Shown here piece after piece: positions 6,434 through 14,459 of a stretch of DNA of 25,220 nt. Origin of the DNA: a virus; the IMG/VR virus record IMGVR_UViG_3300013286_000052, positions 1 to 25,220 of that record. One strand, written 5' to 3'. Position 1 is the first letter of the stretch. Each line of letters begins with the position of its first letter. The notes under the pieces are model-generated. The model was not told the DNA's origin and did not search any database. It worked only from the letters and a program-made list of their open reading frames with translations. Made by a program: the position numbers and the translations under genes.

Positions 6434-7207
6434 ATGTCAGAACAAGCATCTCCAGTTGTAACGGATGCAGCGGCTCAAGAAGCTTTCCAAATGGAAGCAA
6501 AAGGAACCCCAGCTCCTGAAACAAATAATACAGTGGCCTCTTCACAGTTCACAGAACAGAAGAGCTATACTGAAGAAGATCTTAAGCGTGTACGTGAGCA
6601 GGAAAAAAACAAGCTCTATGACACAATTGAGTCTCTTAAGGGAGAAGTTTCACTTCTCGCTAAAGATCGTGAAGAACGTTTATCAGAAGCAGAACGCCTC
6701 CGTAAGGATGCCGAAGAAGAGTCCCGTAAAAAGGCCGAGTCTGAGATGGACACACGTCAGCTACTTGAACTAAAAGAAAAAGAGTGGCAAGCACAGCTAG
6801 AAGAAGTGAAGAGTGAAAACGCACGAAATCTCGCATTAGTAGAACGTGAACGTCAGTACGCCGCTCTTACAGAGTATCGTAACCGTCGCGTTCAAGAAGA
6901 ACAGGATAATATTATCCCTGAGCTTGTAGATCTAATCTCAGGAAATACTCCTGACGAGATTGAGCAGAGTATTACTGGACTTAGAGATCGATCCTCTAAG
7001 ATCCTAGATTCGGCATCACAGGCACTACAGAGCACACGTCGTGAAATGACTGGAACTCGCCCTACGTTGCCACCAACCATGGAAAATAATTCGGACCAAC
7101 AACAGTTCTCCGCAGAACAAATTTCTGCAATGTCGGTTAGCGAATACGCAAAGGTTCGTGATCGTCTCGGAATGGGACGTGGCACGGACAAAGGAATCTT
7201 TGGTTAA
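6434..7207 (+). CDS. Scaffolding protein
   Basis: A 257-residue protein placed directly before the major capsid protein, where scaffold genes usually lie. The scaffold drives correct procapsid assembly and leaves before DNA fills the head. It opens with a disordered, Ala/Glu/Thr-rich stretch, then the phage-scaffold-like segment SYTEEDLKRVREQEKNKLYD (44-63). A long charged coiled coil follows from about 60 to 160, full of Glu, Lys and Arg. The C-terminal part has a small helical region (IIPELVDLISGNTPDEIEQS) and ends in a basic SVSEYAKVRDRLGMGRG helix, resembling the capsid-binding tail of other scaffolds. TAAAGGAA precedes the ATG. There are no cysteines and no protease motif, so removal of the scaffold would need another enzyme or simple exit. 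Confidence 0.85.
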   Translation: MSEQASPVVTDAAAQEAFQMEAKGTPAPETNNTVASSQFTEQKSYTEEDLKRVREQEKNKLYDTIESLKGEVSLLAKDREERLSEAERLRKDAEEESRKKAESEMDTRQLLELKEKEWQAQLEEVKSENARNLALVERERQYAALTEYRNRRVQEEQDNIIPELVDLISGNTPDEIEQSITGLRDRSSKILDSASQALQSTRREMTGTRPTLPPTMENNSDQQQFSAEQISAMSVSEYAKVRDRLGMGRGTDKGIFG

Positions 7208-7263
7208 AAACTAAATAGTAAGTCTAATCCCCCCAACATATATGAACAAGGAGTAACACCGAC

Positions 7264-8349
7264 ATGGCATCAGCCGTAACAGGTACCGGCAATTTAGCCG
7301 CAGCACCTACAGCGTATTCTGGCTCAAACAGTCAGCTTACACAAGCAATTCAGACCATCTGGTCTAAGGAAATTCTATTCCAGTCAATGCCTATCTTGCG
7401 CTTCGAGCAATTCGCAGTCAAGAAGACAGAACTAGGCGTAGCCCCTGGACTTCAGATCAACTTCATGCGTTATAACAACCTCGGATCAGCAGCTTCACTA
7501 GTTGAAGGCGTCCGTATGTCAACAAGCGCACTAACAGCACAGCAGTTCTCAATCACTGTAGCAGAGCACGGCTTTGCAATTGCAGTATCAGAGCTTCTTC
7601 TTAACGCGTCATTTGATGACGTTATGGCATCAGCATCACGTCTTCTTGGACGTAACATGGCTCTCTATCTTGATGGCCAGGCTCGTGACACACTTATGGC
7701 CGCTTCATCTGTAATCTACGGTGAAGATCGCTCAGGTCTATACTCAACAGTTTCAAACGCTGCTGGTAACAACCTTTACGCATATGGCACAAATGCTACA
7801 TCACGCGCATCCCTTACAGGTAACTCATTCCTCTCAACACGTACCGTTAAGGATGCAGTTGAGACACTTGCAACACGTAACATTCCTCGCCTAGGTGAGA
7901 CATATGTTGCTTTCGTTCACCCTCACCAGAGCCGTCGCCTACGCGATAACTCAGAGTTTATCGAAGTAACAAAGTACGCAGCTCCAGGTAACTTCATGTT
8001 AGGTGAAATTGGTCGTCTATACGACACAGTATTCATCGAAACAACACAGATTGACAAGACTGTAAACGGTGCTGGTTCAGGCTACTCAGCTGACTCAGCA
8101 TACGCAGGCGCTCTTTCATCTGGTGGTGGATACTCTACCCCAGAAACAAAGCGCGGTAACGGTAATGCGGACCGCTATTCAGCTATCTTCATTGGAGATA
8201 ACGCATTCGGTCACGCAATCTCACTTCCAGTTGAGCTCCGCGATGGCGGAATCCTTGACTTCGGTCGTGAGCATGCACTTGCTTGGTACGCAATCTACGG
8301 TCTTGGTCTTATCACAGATCAGTCTGTAGTTATCGCAGAAACCAACTAA
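7264..8349 (+). CDS. Major capsid protein, N4-gp56 type
   Basis: A 361-residue protein, the main shell subunit, of the HK97-fold group usually called the N4-gp56 family. Features seen are an N-terminal SQLTQAIQTIWSKEILFQSM segment, the FEQFAVKKTELGVAPGLQIN region typical of the family, then EGVRMSTSALTAQQFSITVA and EHGFAIAVSELLLNAS followed by a long helix. A later stretch, ETYVAFVHPHQSRRLRDN, is a recognisable family motif before the C-terminal domain. AAGGAG at 7248-7253 precedes the ATG by 10 bases. Codon use is more biased toward a few codons than in neighbouring genes, as expected of the most abundant virion protein. A perfect GC-rich hairpin follows at 8357-8380. Confidence 0.9.
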   Translation: MASAVTGTGNLAAAPTAYSGSNSQLTQAIQTIWSKEILFQSMPILRFEQFAVKKTELGVAPGLQINFMRYNNLGSAASLVEGVRMSTSALTAQQFSITVAEHGFAIAVSELLLNASFDDVMASASRLLGRNMALYLDGQARDTLMAASSVIYGEDRSGLYSTVSNAAGNNLYAYGTNATSRASLTGNSFLSTRTVKDAVETLATRNIPRLGETYVAFVHPHQSRRLRDNSEFIEVTKYAAPGNFMLGEIGRLYDTVFIETTQIDKTVNGAGSGYSADSAYAGALSSGGGYSTPETKRGNGNADRYSAIFIGDNAFGHAISLPVELRDGGILDFGREHALAWYAIYGLGLITDQSVVIAETN

Positions 8350-8356
8350 TTTAATC

Positions 8357-8380
8357 GGGGGCGGGGTAAAACCCGCCCCC
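8357..8380 (+). terminator. GC-rich perfect hairpin after the capsid gene, no U-tract
   Basis: GGGGGCGGG at 8357-8365 pairs perfectly with CCCGCCCCC at 8372-8380 around a GTAAAA loop. TATCTAAAAACTC follows, so there is no U-tract. Placed seven bases after the capsid stop, it probably protects the abundant capsid mRNA from 3' decay or gives partial termination, leaving the 122-residue gene to be expressed at a lower level. Confidence 0.65.
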
Positions 8381-8416
8381 TATCTAAAAACTCAAACTAT
8401 AAGGAGAACACAAATC

Positions 8417-8785
8417 GTGTCAAAAGCAAAAGTATCAGATGTCACAGGACGTCAAAGAGAAGAACAACTTAAGGCAGTGGCTGAACAACAGGCTGCAAGG
8501 GTAAACGAAATTTCAATGGCTACTCGGGTTCAAGAAATTAAAGATGAGACTGAAGTTACAGATCTTACAATTAACCCGGCAGCTCCAACTATTATTGATG
8601 AGGTCGAAAGCGTAGGGGTTTCACTTGCGGATGATAGCGTAGTAGTACGCGTCGCAGAAAGCCTTGAAATGATGACTTTTGGTGCGGGTAATTATTACTC
8701 GTTTGAAGCTGGTAAGAAGTACAAGGTCTCTAAGGAACTTGCTAACCATCTTGAAGAAAAAGGCTATCTCTCAAATAGATTGTAA
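8417..8785 (+). CDS. Unknown protein following the capsid gene
   Basis: A 122-residue protein with no firm family. Residues 1-40 form a charged helix (REEQLKAVAEQQAARVNE). The C-terminal domain, about 70-120, is a small beta-rich unit with RVAESLEMMTFGAGNYYSFE, then KYKVSKELANHLEEKGYL. This domain type often follows capsid genes in phages and may belong to a head-associated or head-completion protein, but its role is not established. The start is GTG at 8417, chosen because AAGGAG lies upstream at 8401-8406 and no ATG fits. It is the last gene before the terminator at 8812-8855. Confidence 0.75.
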   Translation: MSKAKVSDVTGRQREEQLKAVAEQQAARVNEISMATRVQEIKDETEVTDLTINPAAPTIIDEVESVGVSLADDSVVVRVAESLEMMTFGAGNYYSFEAGKKYKVSKELANHLEEKGYLSNRL

Positions 8786-8811
8786 GAGGACTTAGATTTC
8801 CTCTATAGACC

Positions 8812-8855
8812 GCTCAACCTCGACAACCGCCCTCCTGTCGGGGTTGAGCCTTTTT
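8812..8855 (+). terminator. Intrinsic (rho-independent) terminator of the head module
   Basis: GCTCAACCTCGACA at 8812-8825 pairs with TGTCGGGGTTGAGC at 8836-8849 over 14 positions with one G-U pair and a 10-base loop, followed at once by CTTTTTA. This is a textbook terminator and the clearest in the window. A fresh promoter for the tail genes is therefore expected between 8856 and 8910, but the only hexamers I can see there (CTGACT and GATGAT, 17 apart) are weak. Confidence 0.9.
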
Positions 8856-8913
8856 ACCCTGACTAATACAAAGTTTTATAAGATGATTAGCACACTACCT
8901 TTATGGAGGATAA

Positions 8914-9999
8914 ATGACTGCCTCAGTACAGCAGCTCTCAGATAGACTAAGAGCAGAAATTGGCGACATAGCACGGTCATTTACTGACACATACACAGGC
9001 GATGGAACCACATACAGATTTCAGCTTTCTCAAGCCCCTGTTCAAGGCTATACACTAACGGTTACTGTTGGTGGAACAGATGTATCTTCACATGTAACTA
9101 TTGAAGAGGGTGTAGGCGTACTAACTTTTGCAACCGGGTACATCCCAGCAAACAATGCAGTGGTCAAAGTATATGGTCAGGCCTACCGTTACTTTACAGA
9201 TTCAGAAGTAAGCTACTATATTAATACTGCTTTCTTCCAACACGCGGGGCACACTACAGATACCCATGGCGCAAGAATCTCACAGATATCTTTGCTTCCA
9301 CCTATAGATGAATACCCGCTAGTTCTTTTAGCCTCAACTATGGCCTTATATACTTTAGCTACAGACTCAGCATTTGATATTGACATCATTTCTCCGGACG
9401 GTGTGTCCATCCCACGTTCAGAACGTTTTCGTCAACTTAATGAGATGATCGAGGTTCGTAAGGCTCAATACAAGGAGCTTTGCGCAATGCTTGGTGTAGG
9501 TATGTACCGTATCGAGGTTGCAAGCCTACGCCGTATTAGCCGTATGACTAACAAGTACGTACCTATCTATCGTCCACAAGAAATTGATGACTGGTCTCTA
9601 CCAGACAGAGTTAGACTTCCTATGCCGGACTACGGGGATATCACCCCTCCTACTCCAGTACTTACAAGAGATATCTCAATGTATGCTGGAGACGACTTCT
9701 CTATGAAGTATCAGTTTGGCTTTGACTTGACTAGCTACACTCCTAAAGGACAGGTTCGACTGTACACTCAGGGAAGTTTTGCACAGTTTGGGCCAGTATT
9801 ACTTGCCGACTTTACTATTACAAAGTACTCTGTAAATAATAATAGCGTTCTAGACGGACTGATTATTTCATTGCCTTCAGCTACCACAACCAACCTTCCA
9901 AGAGCTGCTTACTATGACATTCAAATGACCGGTCCGGACGGAAAGATTAAAACTTATGCTACGGGCAAGATCTATACAGAAAATCAGGTGACAATTTGA
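8914..9999 (+). CDS. Probable neck / head-to-tail adaptor-like virion protein
   Basis: A 361-residue protein, the first gene after the head-module terminator. An N-terminal helix (VQQLSDRLRAEIGDIARSF) leads into a beta-sandwich-like part (GDGTTYRFQLSQAPVQGYTL and following, about 29-90). Next is a helical region with FTDSEVSYYINTAFFQHAGH and ERFRQLNEMIEVRKAQYKEL (about 93-200), the sort of helical bundle seen in adaptor proteins. The end (about 250-361) is another beta domain, SMYAGDDFSMKYQFGFDLTS and onward, resembling Ig-like or baseplate fibre-anchoring (BppU-type) domains. The mix suggests a connector that anchors fibres near the neck. TGGAGG at 8904-8909 is a strong binding site. Family assignment is inference from layout. 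Confidence 0.6.
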   Translation: MTASVQQLSDRLRAEIGDIARSFTDTYTGDGTTYRFQLSQAPVQGYTLTVTVGGTDVSSHVTIEEGVGVLTFATGYIPANNAVVKVYGQAYRYFTDSEVSYYINTAFFQHAGHTTDTHGARISQISLLPPIDEYPLVLLASTMALYTLATDSAFDIDIISPDGVSIPRSERFRQLNEMIEVRKAQYKELCAMLGVGMYRIEVASLRRISRMTNKYVPIYRPQEIDDWSLPDRVRLPMPDYGDITPPTPVLTRDISMYAGDDFSMKYQFGFDLTSYTPKGQVRLYTQGSFAQFGPVLLADFTITKYSVNNNSVLDGLIISLPSATTTNLPRAAYYDIQMTGPDGKIKTYATGKIYTENQVTI

Positions 10000-10301
10000 G
10001 TAACGTTTGGCAGCCCAATCCGGCGTATGGGTTAGAAATCCCAGACATCACCACTATTATAAACTCACCATCAGTATTTTTAACAGATCCCAGCATAGAA
10101 GTTCCACAGCTAGGGTTCATTTATACTCAAAATACCCCTTCCGCTACATGGACCATTTCTCATAATTTGACCTTTCACCCTAATGTTACTGTAGTAGACT
10201 CTGGGGGTAGCGTTGTTGAAGGAGAAATTTCTTACCCAAACGCCGCAACAGTACTGCTAACGTTTAGGTCGGCATTTAGTGGAGTAGCTTACCTATCATA
10301 A
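9996..10301 (+). CDS. Small beta-rich virion protein with a fibre-type HNL domain
   Basis: A 101-residue protein with a TTG start (9996-9998) that overlaps the previous stop by four bases; AGGTG at 9986-9990 serves as the binding site. Residues 46-101 read ATWTISHNLTFHPNVTVVDS and onward, a small beta domain with a conserved HNL core that often caps phage fibres. The same domain type appears at the C-terminus of the next gene (SITVTHNLNTRDVTVGVYAS). It may be a separate cap or tip piece of the following fibre, or the detached C-terminal module of a once longer fibre. Its role is inferred. Confidence 0.65.
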   Translation: MSNVWQPNPAYGLEIPDITTIINSPSVFLTDPSIEVPQLGFIYTQNTPSATWTISHNLTFHPNVTVVDSGGSVVEGEISYPNAATVLLTFRSAFSGVAYLS

Positions 10302-10312
10302 GGAGATAGTAA

Positions 10313-11587
10313 ATGGCACGTAAATTTTTAACCCCGATTGATTTAACCAAAAATGAACTTCAAAATGCGGTTATTCAAAACCTAGCTGCTGATCCAGCAA
10401 CCCCTGTTGCAGGTCAAGTTTACTACAACACCGTTGCTAGTGAAATGCGCATCTACAACGGAACTATCTTTGAAGCGATTGGTCTTAACGGCGTAGTTGC
10501 TACAGCGCCCGAAATCAATATTCTTTCTGGAACTACAGTAACTGCTACTGAACTTAATTACGTACATAATGTTACTTCAAGCATACAAGGACAATTAAAC
10601 TTAAAGGCCCCTCTTGCTAGTCCAACCTTTACTGGAATTGTAGATATTGCTGCTACTGGCTCAATCCGTTTTGACGGTGCTACATCTGATGCTAATAAAA
10701 CAACTCTCACAGTAGTTGACCCAACTGCTGGACGAACAATTTCTTTGCCAAATGCTAATGGTACAGTGGCTCTTCTAGAGAACAAGCTTCACGACTTTGC
10801 TCTTGCAACCGCGTCTGTTGACTATAACAACCAAAAGATTATAAACCTTGCAGACCCAACTAACGCACAAGATGCTGCTAACAAGCGCTACGTTGATGCG
10901 GCAGTTGTCGGTATTGATTGGAAACCCTCAGTACGTGCAGCTACAGCTGCAGCTGGAACGCTTGCTACATCCTTTGCTAACGGTCAAGTTATTGATGGTG
11001 TGACACTTGTTACAGGTGACCGCATTCTTATTAAGAACCAAGTAGCTGGTTTTGAAAATGGTATTTATACCGTAAATGCAACAGGGGCACCTACTCGTGC
11101 AACAGATGCAGATACTAACGCAAAAGTTACAGCTTCTTTTGCAGTCTTTGTAGAAGAAGGAACTGCAAACTCCGACTCTGGATATACTTTAACTAACAAC
11201 GGTGCAATAACAGTAGGAACAACAGCTTTAACTTTCACGCAATTTACTGGCCTAGGTCAAATTACAGCAGGTAACGGTTTAACTAAGACAGCTAACACGC
11301 TCGATGTTGGTGCAGGTTTAGGTATTATTTCTAACGTTGATGACGTTGCAATTGATACCGCGGTAGTTGTTCGCAAGTATGCAGTGGCCATTGGTGACGG
11401 ATCTGCCACTTCAATCACTGTGACTCACAACTTAAATACACGCGATGTAACTGTTGGGGTATACGCTTCTGCTTCTACTTATGACGAAGTAATGTGCGAT
11501 ATACAACACACAAGTGTTAACACAGTTACTCTTCTGTTTTCAGTAGCCCCTACATCAGGACAGTATCGCGCAGTAGTACACGGATAA
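10313..11587 (+). CDS. Modular tail fibre protein, 424 residues
   Basis: This looks like a phage fibre assembled from shared modules. Residues 1-55 are an attachment-type module (MARKFLTPIDLTKNELQNAV, then AGQVYYNTVASEMRIYNGT). Next comes the repeat module TATELNYVHNVTSSIQGQLN (78-97) with PTFTG, then a linker with INLADPTNAQDAANKRYVD. A beta domain follows from about 198 to 310 (GIDWKPSVRAATAAAGTLAT, with RILIKNQVAGFENGIYTV), and a C-terminal HNL domain lies at about 360-424. Counterparts of several of these modules occur in the next genes, so exchange among them is likely. AAGGAGA precedes the ATG. Fibres of this kind are trimers that attach to the tail and touch the host surface; the receptor is unknown. 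Confidence 0.8.
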   Translation: MARKFLTPIDLTKNELQNAVIQNLAADPATPVAGQVYYNTVASEMRIYNGTIFEAIGLNGVVATAPEINILSGTTVTATELNYVHNVTSSIQGQLNLKAPLASPTFTGIVDIAATGSIRFDGATSDANKTTLTVVDPTAGRTISLPNANGTVALLENKLHDFALATASVDYNNQKIINLADPTNAQDAANKRYVDAAVVGIDWKPSVRAATAAAGTLATSFANGQVIDGVTLVTGDRILIKNQVAGFENGIYTVNATGAPTRATDADTNAKVTASFAVFVEEGTANSDSGYTLTNNGAITVGTTALTFTQFTGLGQITAGNGLTKTANTLDVGAGLGIISNVDDVAIDTAVVVRKYAVAIGDGSATSITVTHNLNTRDVTVGVYASASTYDEVMCDIQHTSVNTVTLLFSVAPTSGQYRAVVHG

Positions 11588-11590
11588 CAT

Positions 11591-14443
11591 ATGAGCAGAA
11601 AAAGCCTTGTTCCGTTAAACGTACTAGCGTCAGCAACTGCTCCAACAAGACCAACGCTTATTGCTGGTGATCTTTACTTTAACACTACTAATAACACCCT
11701 ATACAGCTACACAGGTTCTGTGTGGTCTGCTGCAGGTGGTGCTTCAGCATCTATTCAGTACGGACCTTTTGCTTCTCGTCCAGCTGCGGGTAGTGCTGGC
11801 GCTGTATATATAGCAACAGACACTTATAGCCTTATTGGAAACCTAGGGTTTTTGTATCTTGATAACGGTACGGCTTGGACCAAAGTAGGGCTTCTTCCTC
11901 AAGATATCTATGACTCCATCAATGGTGCTGTTGGATACGCACTTGGCGTAAGCGCTACAAACCTTACAACCGCAGAGGCGTATACAGATTCTCAAATTGC
12001 TCAAGAAGTAATTAATCGCAATATCAATATTGCTAACGCTAAAAATGAAGCAGTGGGTATCTCTGAAACATACGCCGATACTATTATGGCTACTGAAGTT
12101 ACAAACCGTAACTCAGCTATTTCTACTCACAACTCTGCAACTACTAGCGTTCATGGTATTGCCAACACAGCTAACTTAGCTACTAAATCTTATGCTGATA
12201 CCGCAGCATCTAGTGCATTAACTAGTGCTAACGGGTATACAGACGCATCTATATCTACTGAAGTTACAAATAGGAACTCTGCTGTTAGCTCTGCTATATC
12301 TACAGAAGTTACAAATCGTAACGCCGCTATTGCTTCTGAGGCATCACTACGAGTTACTGCGGATGCAACAACCCTTGCTAGCGCAAACACATATACAGAT
12401 GGTAGGTTTACAGCTCTTACCACCACCGGAGTTACTGAAGGTTCTAATCTTTACTTTACAACTAGTCGAGTCTCTACACAACTTAATGCCGCTACTGCAG
12501 TAGGTAGTGGCCTGACTAAGTCTTACAACTCTGGTACTGGAATACTAACATTAGATATTAGCTCGGCAGTGGCCACACTCACTGGGGCCCAAACCCTTAC
12601 TAACAAAACTCTTACAAATCCATATATTAACGATACAGTGGTTATCACAGCTACATCTACTGAGATTAACAAACTTGCTGGGGCAACTGCAACAACTGCT
12701 GAAATCAATAAACTTACAGGGCTAACAGCCACAACTACGCAGCTTAATTACGTTACTGGAGTTACATCTGCTATTCAACCGCAGATCGATGGTAAATCTG
12801 GCACGGGTCACGGACATAGTGGCTATCAAACAGTTAGTGCAGATCTTACAGCTATTGCGGCCATATCTTCAGGCATAGGTAACCTACGTCGTACGGGTGT
12901 TGGAACATATGCAATTGATACTAACACGTATCTTCTAGCCACATCAGGTACAGTTAATACTTCTATTATTGCTGGTACTACAAGCTTTAACCTACTTAAT
13001 ACTTTAGCTACAGCAATTAACTTTGCTGGGGCAGCAACTACCCTTTCAATTGGGTCTAATGACCCTACCTCAGTTACTACGCTTAATGCTCCAACGTTGG
13101 TAGGTAACTTAACCTACGTCAACCTGTTTAACACCGTAGCAACTACTGTTAACTTTGCTGGGGCCGCTACAAACCTAACCATTGGTGGGACCCCTTCAAC
13201 AACCATCACCCATAACTACTCTACTAACCCTACCGCTAGTGGAGTTACTAAAACAGTTAATCTTGCTACTGGAAGTGTGTCTGGGTCTGTTACGGTAGTA
13301 AACGTCGGATCAACTACTGACAGCGCAACAAGTTCTCTTAACGTAAAGATTCCAGCAGCCTTTAGCGGTTCTACCACAGTTCCTTACCCAACTACCTCTG
13401 GACAAGCCGCTAACAAGCAATACGTAGATAACGTAGCCGCAGGTATTATTATTAAGAACCAAGTTACCCTTGGTACTACTGGCTCTAATCTTAGCGCTGT
13501 GTACGTTGCAGGAACTTCTGATTCCTCGGGTGGCCTAGGTATTGGGGCCACTCTTACTGCCGCAGTCAACGGTGCTCTTACCCTTGATGGCATCTTGGCT
13601 GTTGTAAACAGCCGAGTTATTATCAAAGACCAGACTGACCAAAAGCAGAACGGCGTATACGTTGTTACCGCTGCAGGGGCAGGAGATGCCAAGTGGGTGC
13701 TTACCCGCGCCACAGACTTTAACGGTGATGGTAATACTGGTGTAATTAAGCCAGGAGCTTACGTATTTGTAACTGGTGGAACTTACTACGCAAACGCTTC
13801 CTATGTGGTATCCACCTCTGGAACCTCAACTAGCCCAAGCGGTGCCATCAAGGTAGGAACTGATGTAATCACTTTTGCCCAGTACTCAGGTGTGCCGCTT
13901 AACATTGCCACCCTAGGTAACGTAACAATTGGTACCTGGCAAGCTACTCCTATTGCTGCCGCGTATATTGATACCGCAATTGCTCGTACTGCTAACCCTA
14001 CCTTTACAGGACATGTAAGTGTGCCTGTTGTGCCTACAGACACCACCGATGCAACAAGCAAGAAGTATGTAGATGATTTAATTCTTGCCAGCTTGCCTTA
14101 CCTGCCAGACATTATTCCCCTTGATAGTCTGCGGTATGTGTTTGACGGTTACACAAGCCGATTTGCCCCTAAATTTCAAGGTGTTAAGCAAAATCTTATG
14201 AACCCACTACGACTGCTACTTACCCTAAACGGCATAGTTCAGACCCCCAGTTACCCTGAACAAACCTGGCTTTCCCTGCTACCATATGACGGATTCATAC
14301 TAGATAGCGATGGTTACATTGCTTTTAGTCAAGTGCCGCCAGCAGGATCTACTTTTGATGGTAGAGTTATGCTAGGACCTAACATTAATACGATCCACAA
14401 AAGCTATCCATTTAATGCAGTAGACGTACTGCTAGGAATATAA
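11591..14443 (+). CDS. Large modular tail fibre protein, 950 residues
   Basis: A long fibre protein. Residues 1-50 are an attachment-type module (SRKSLVPLNVLASATAPTRP, DLYFNTTNNTLYSYTGSVW). From about 130 to 270 there is a helical repeat region with units of the form TEVTNRNSAIS (four clear copies), probably a trimeric coiled shaft. ATELNYV-type repeats occur near 350-400 (INKLAGATATTAEINKLTG, TTQLNYVTGVTSAIQ), and a duplicated NTVATTVNFAGAATNLTIG unit near 470-540. About residues 618-770 match the beta domain of the preceding fibre (IIIKNQ, RVIIKDQ, GVYVV). The last 110 residues are a separate globular domain (RLLLTLNGIVQTPSYPEQTW, VPPAGSTF). The start lies three bases after the previous stop, suggesting coupling. 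Receptor and exact role are unknown. Confidence 0.8.
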   Translation: MSRKSLVPLNVLASATAPTRPTLIAGDLYFNTTNNTLYSYTGSVWSAAGGASASIQYGPFASRPAAGSAGAVYIATDTYSLIGNLGFLYLDNGTAWTKVGLLPQDIYDSINGAVGYALGVSATNLTTAEAYTDSQIAQEVINRNINIANAKNEAVGISETYADTIMATEVTNRNSAISTHNSATTSVHGIANTANLATKSYADTAASSALTSANGYTDASISTEVTNRNSAVSSAISTEVTNRNAAIASEASLRVTADATTLASANTYTDGRFTALTTTGVTEGSNLYFTTSRVSTQLNAATAVGSGLTKSYNSGTGILTLDISSAVATLTGAQTLTNKTLTNPYINDTVVITATSTEINKLAGATATTAEINKLTGLTATTTQLNYVTGVTSAIQPQIDGKSGTGHGHSGYQTVSADLTAIAAISSGIGNLRRTGVGTYAIDTNTYLLATSGTVNTSIIAGTTSFNLLNTLATAINFAGAATTLSIGSNDPTSVTTLNAPTLVGNLTYVNLFNTVATTVNFAGAATNLTIGGTPSTTITHNYSTNPTASGVTKTVNLATGSVSGSVTVVNVGSTTDSATSSLNVKIPAAFSGSTTVPYPTTSGQAANKQYVDNVAAGIIIKNQVTLGTTGSNLSAVYVAGTSDSSGGLGIGATLTAAVNGALTLDGILAVVNSRVIIKDQTDQKQNGVYVVTAAGAGDAKWVLTRATDFNGDGNTGVIKPGAYVFVTGGTYYANASYVVSTSGTSTSPSGAIKVGTDVITFAQYSGVPLNIATLGNVTIGTWQATPIAAAYIDTAIARTANPTFTGHVSVPVVPTDTTDATSKKYVDDLILASLPYLPDIIPLDSLRYVFDGYTSRFAPKFQGVKQNLMNPLRLLLTLNGIVQTPSYPEQTWLSLLPYDGFILDSDGYIAFSQVPPAGSTFDGRVMLGPNINTIHKSYPFNAVDVLLGI

Positions 14444-14459
14444 CAAAGGAAGAATATAA

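Noticed and set aside
8069-8329. 86-codon + frame inside the capsid gene
   Set aside because: Out-of-frame shadow of the strongly supported capsid protein, with no binding site.
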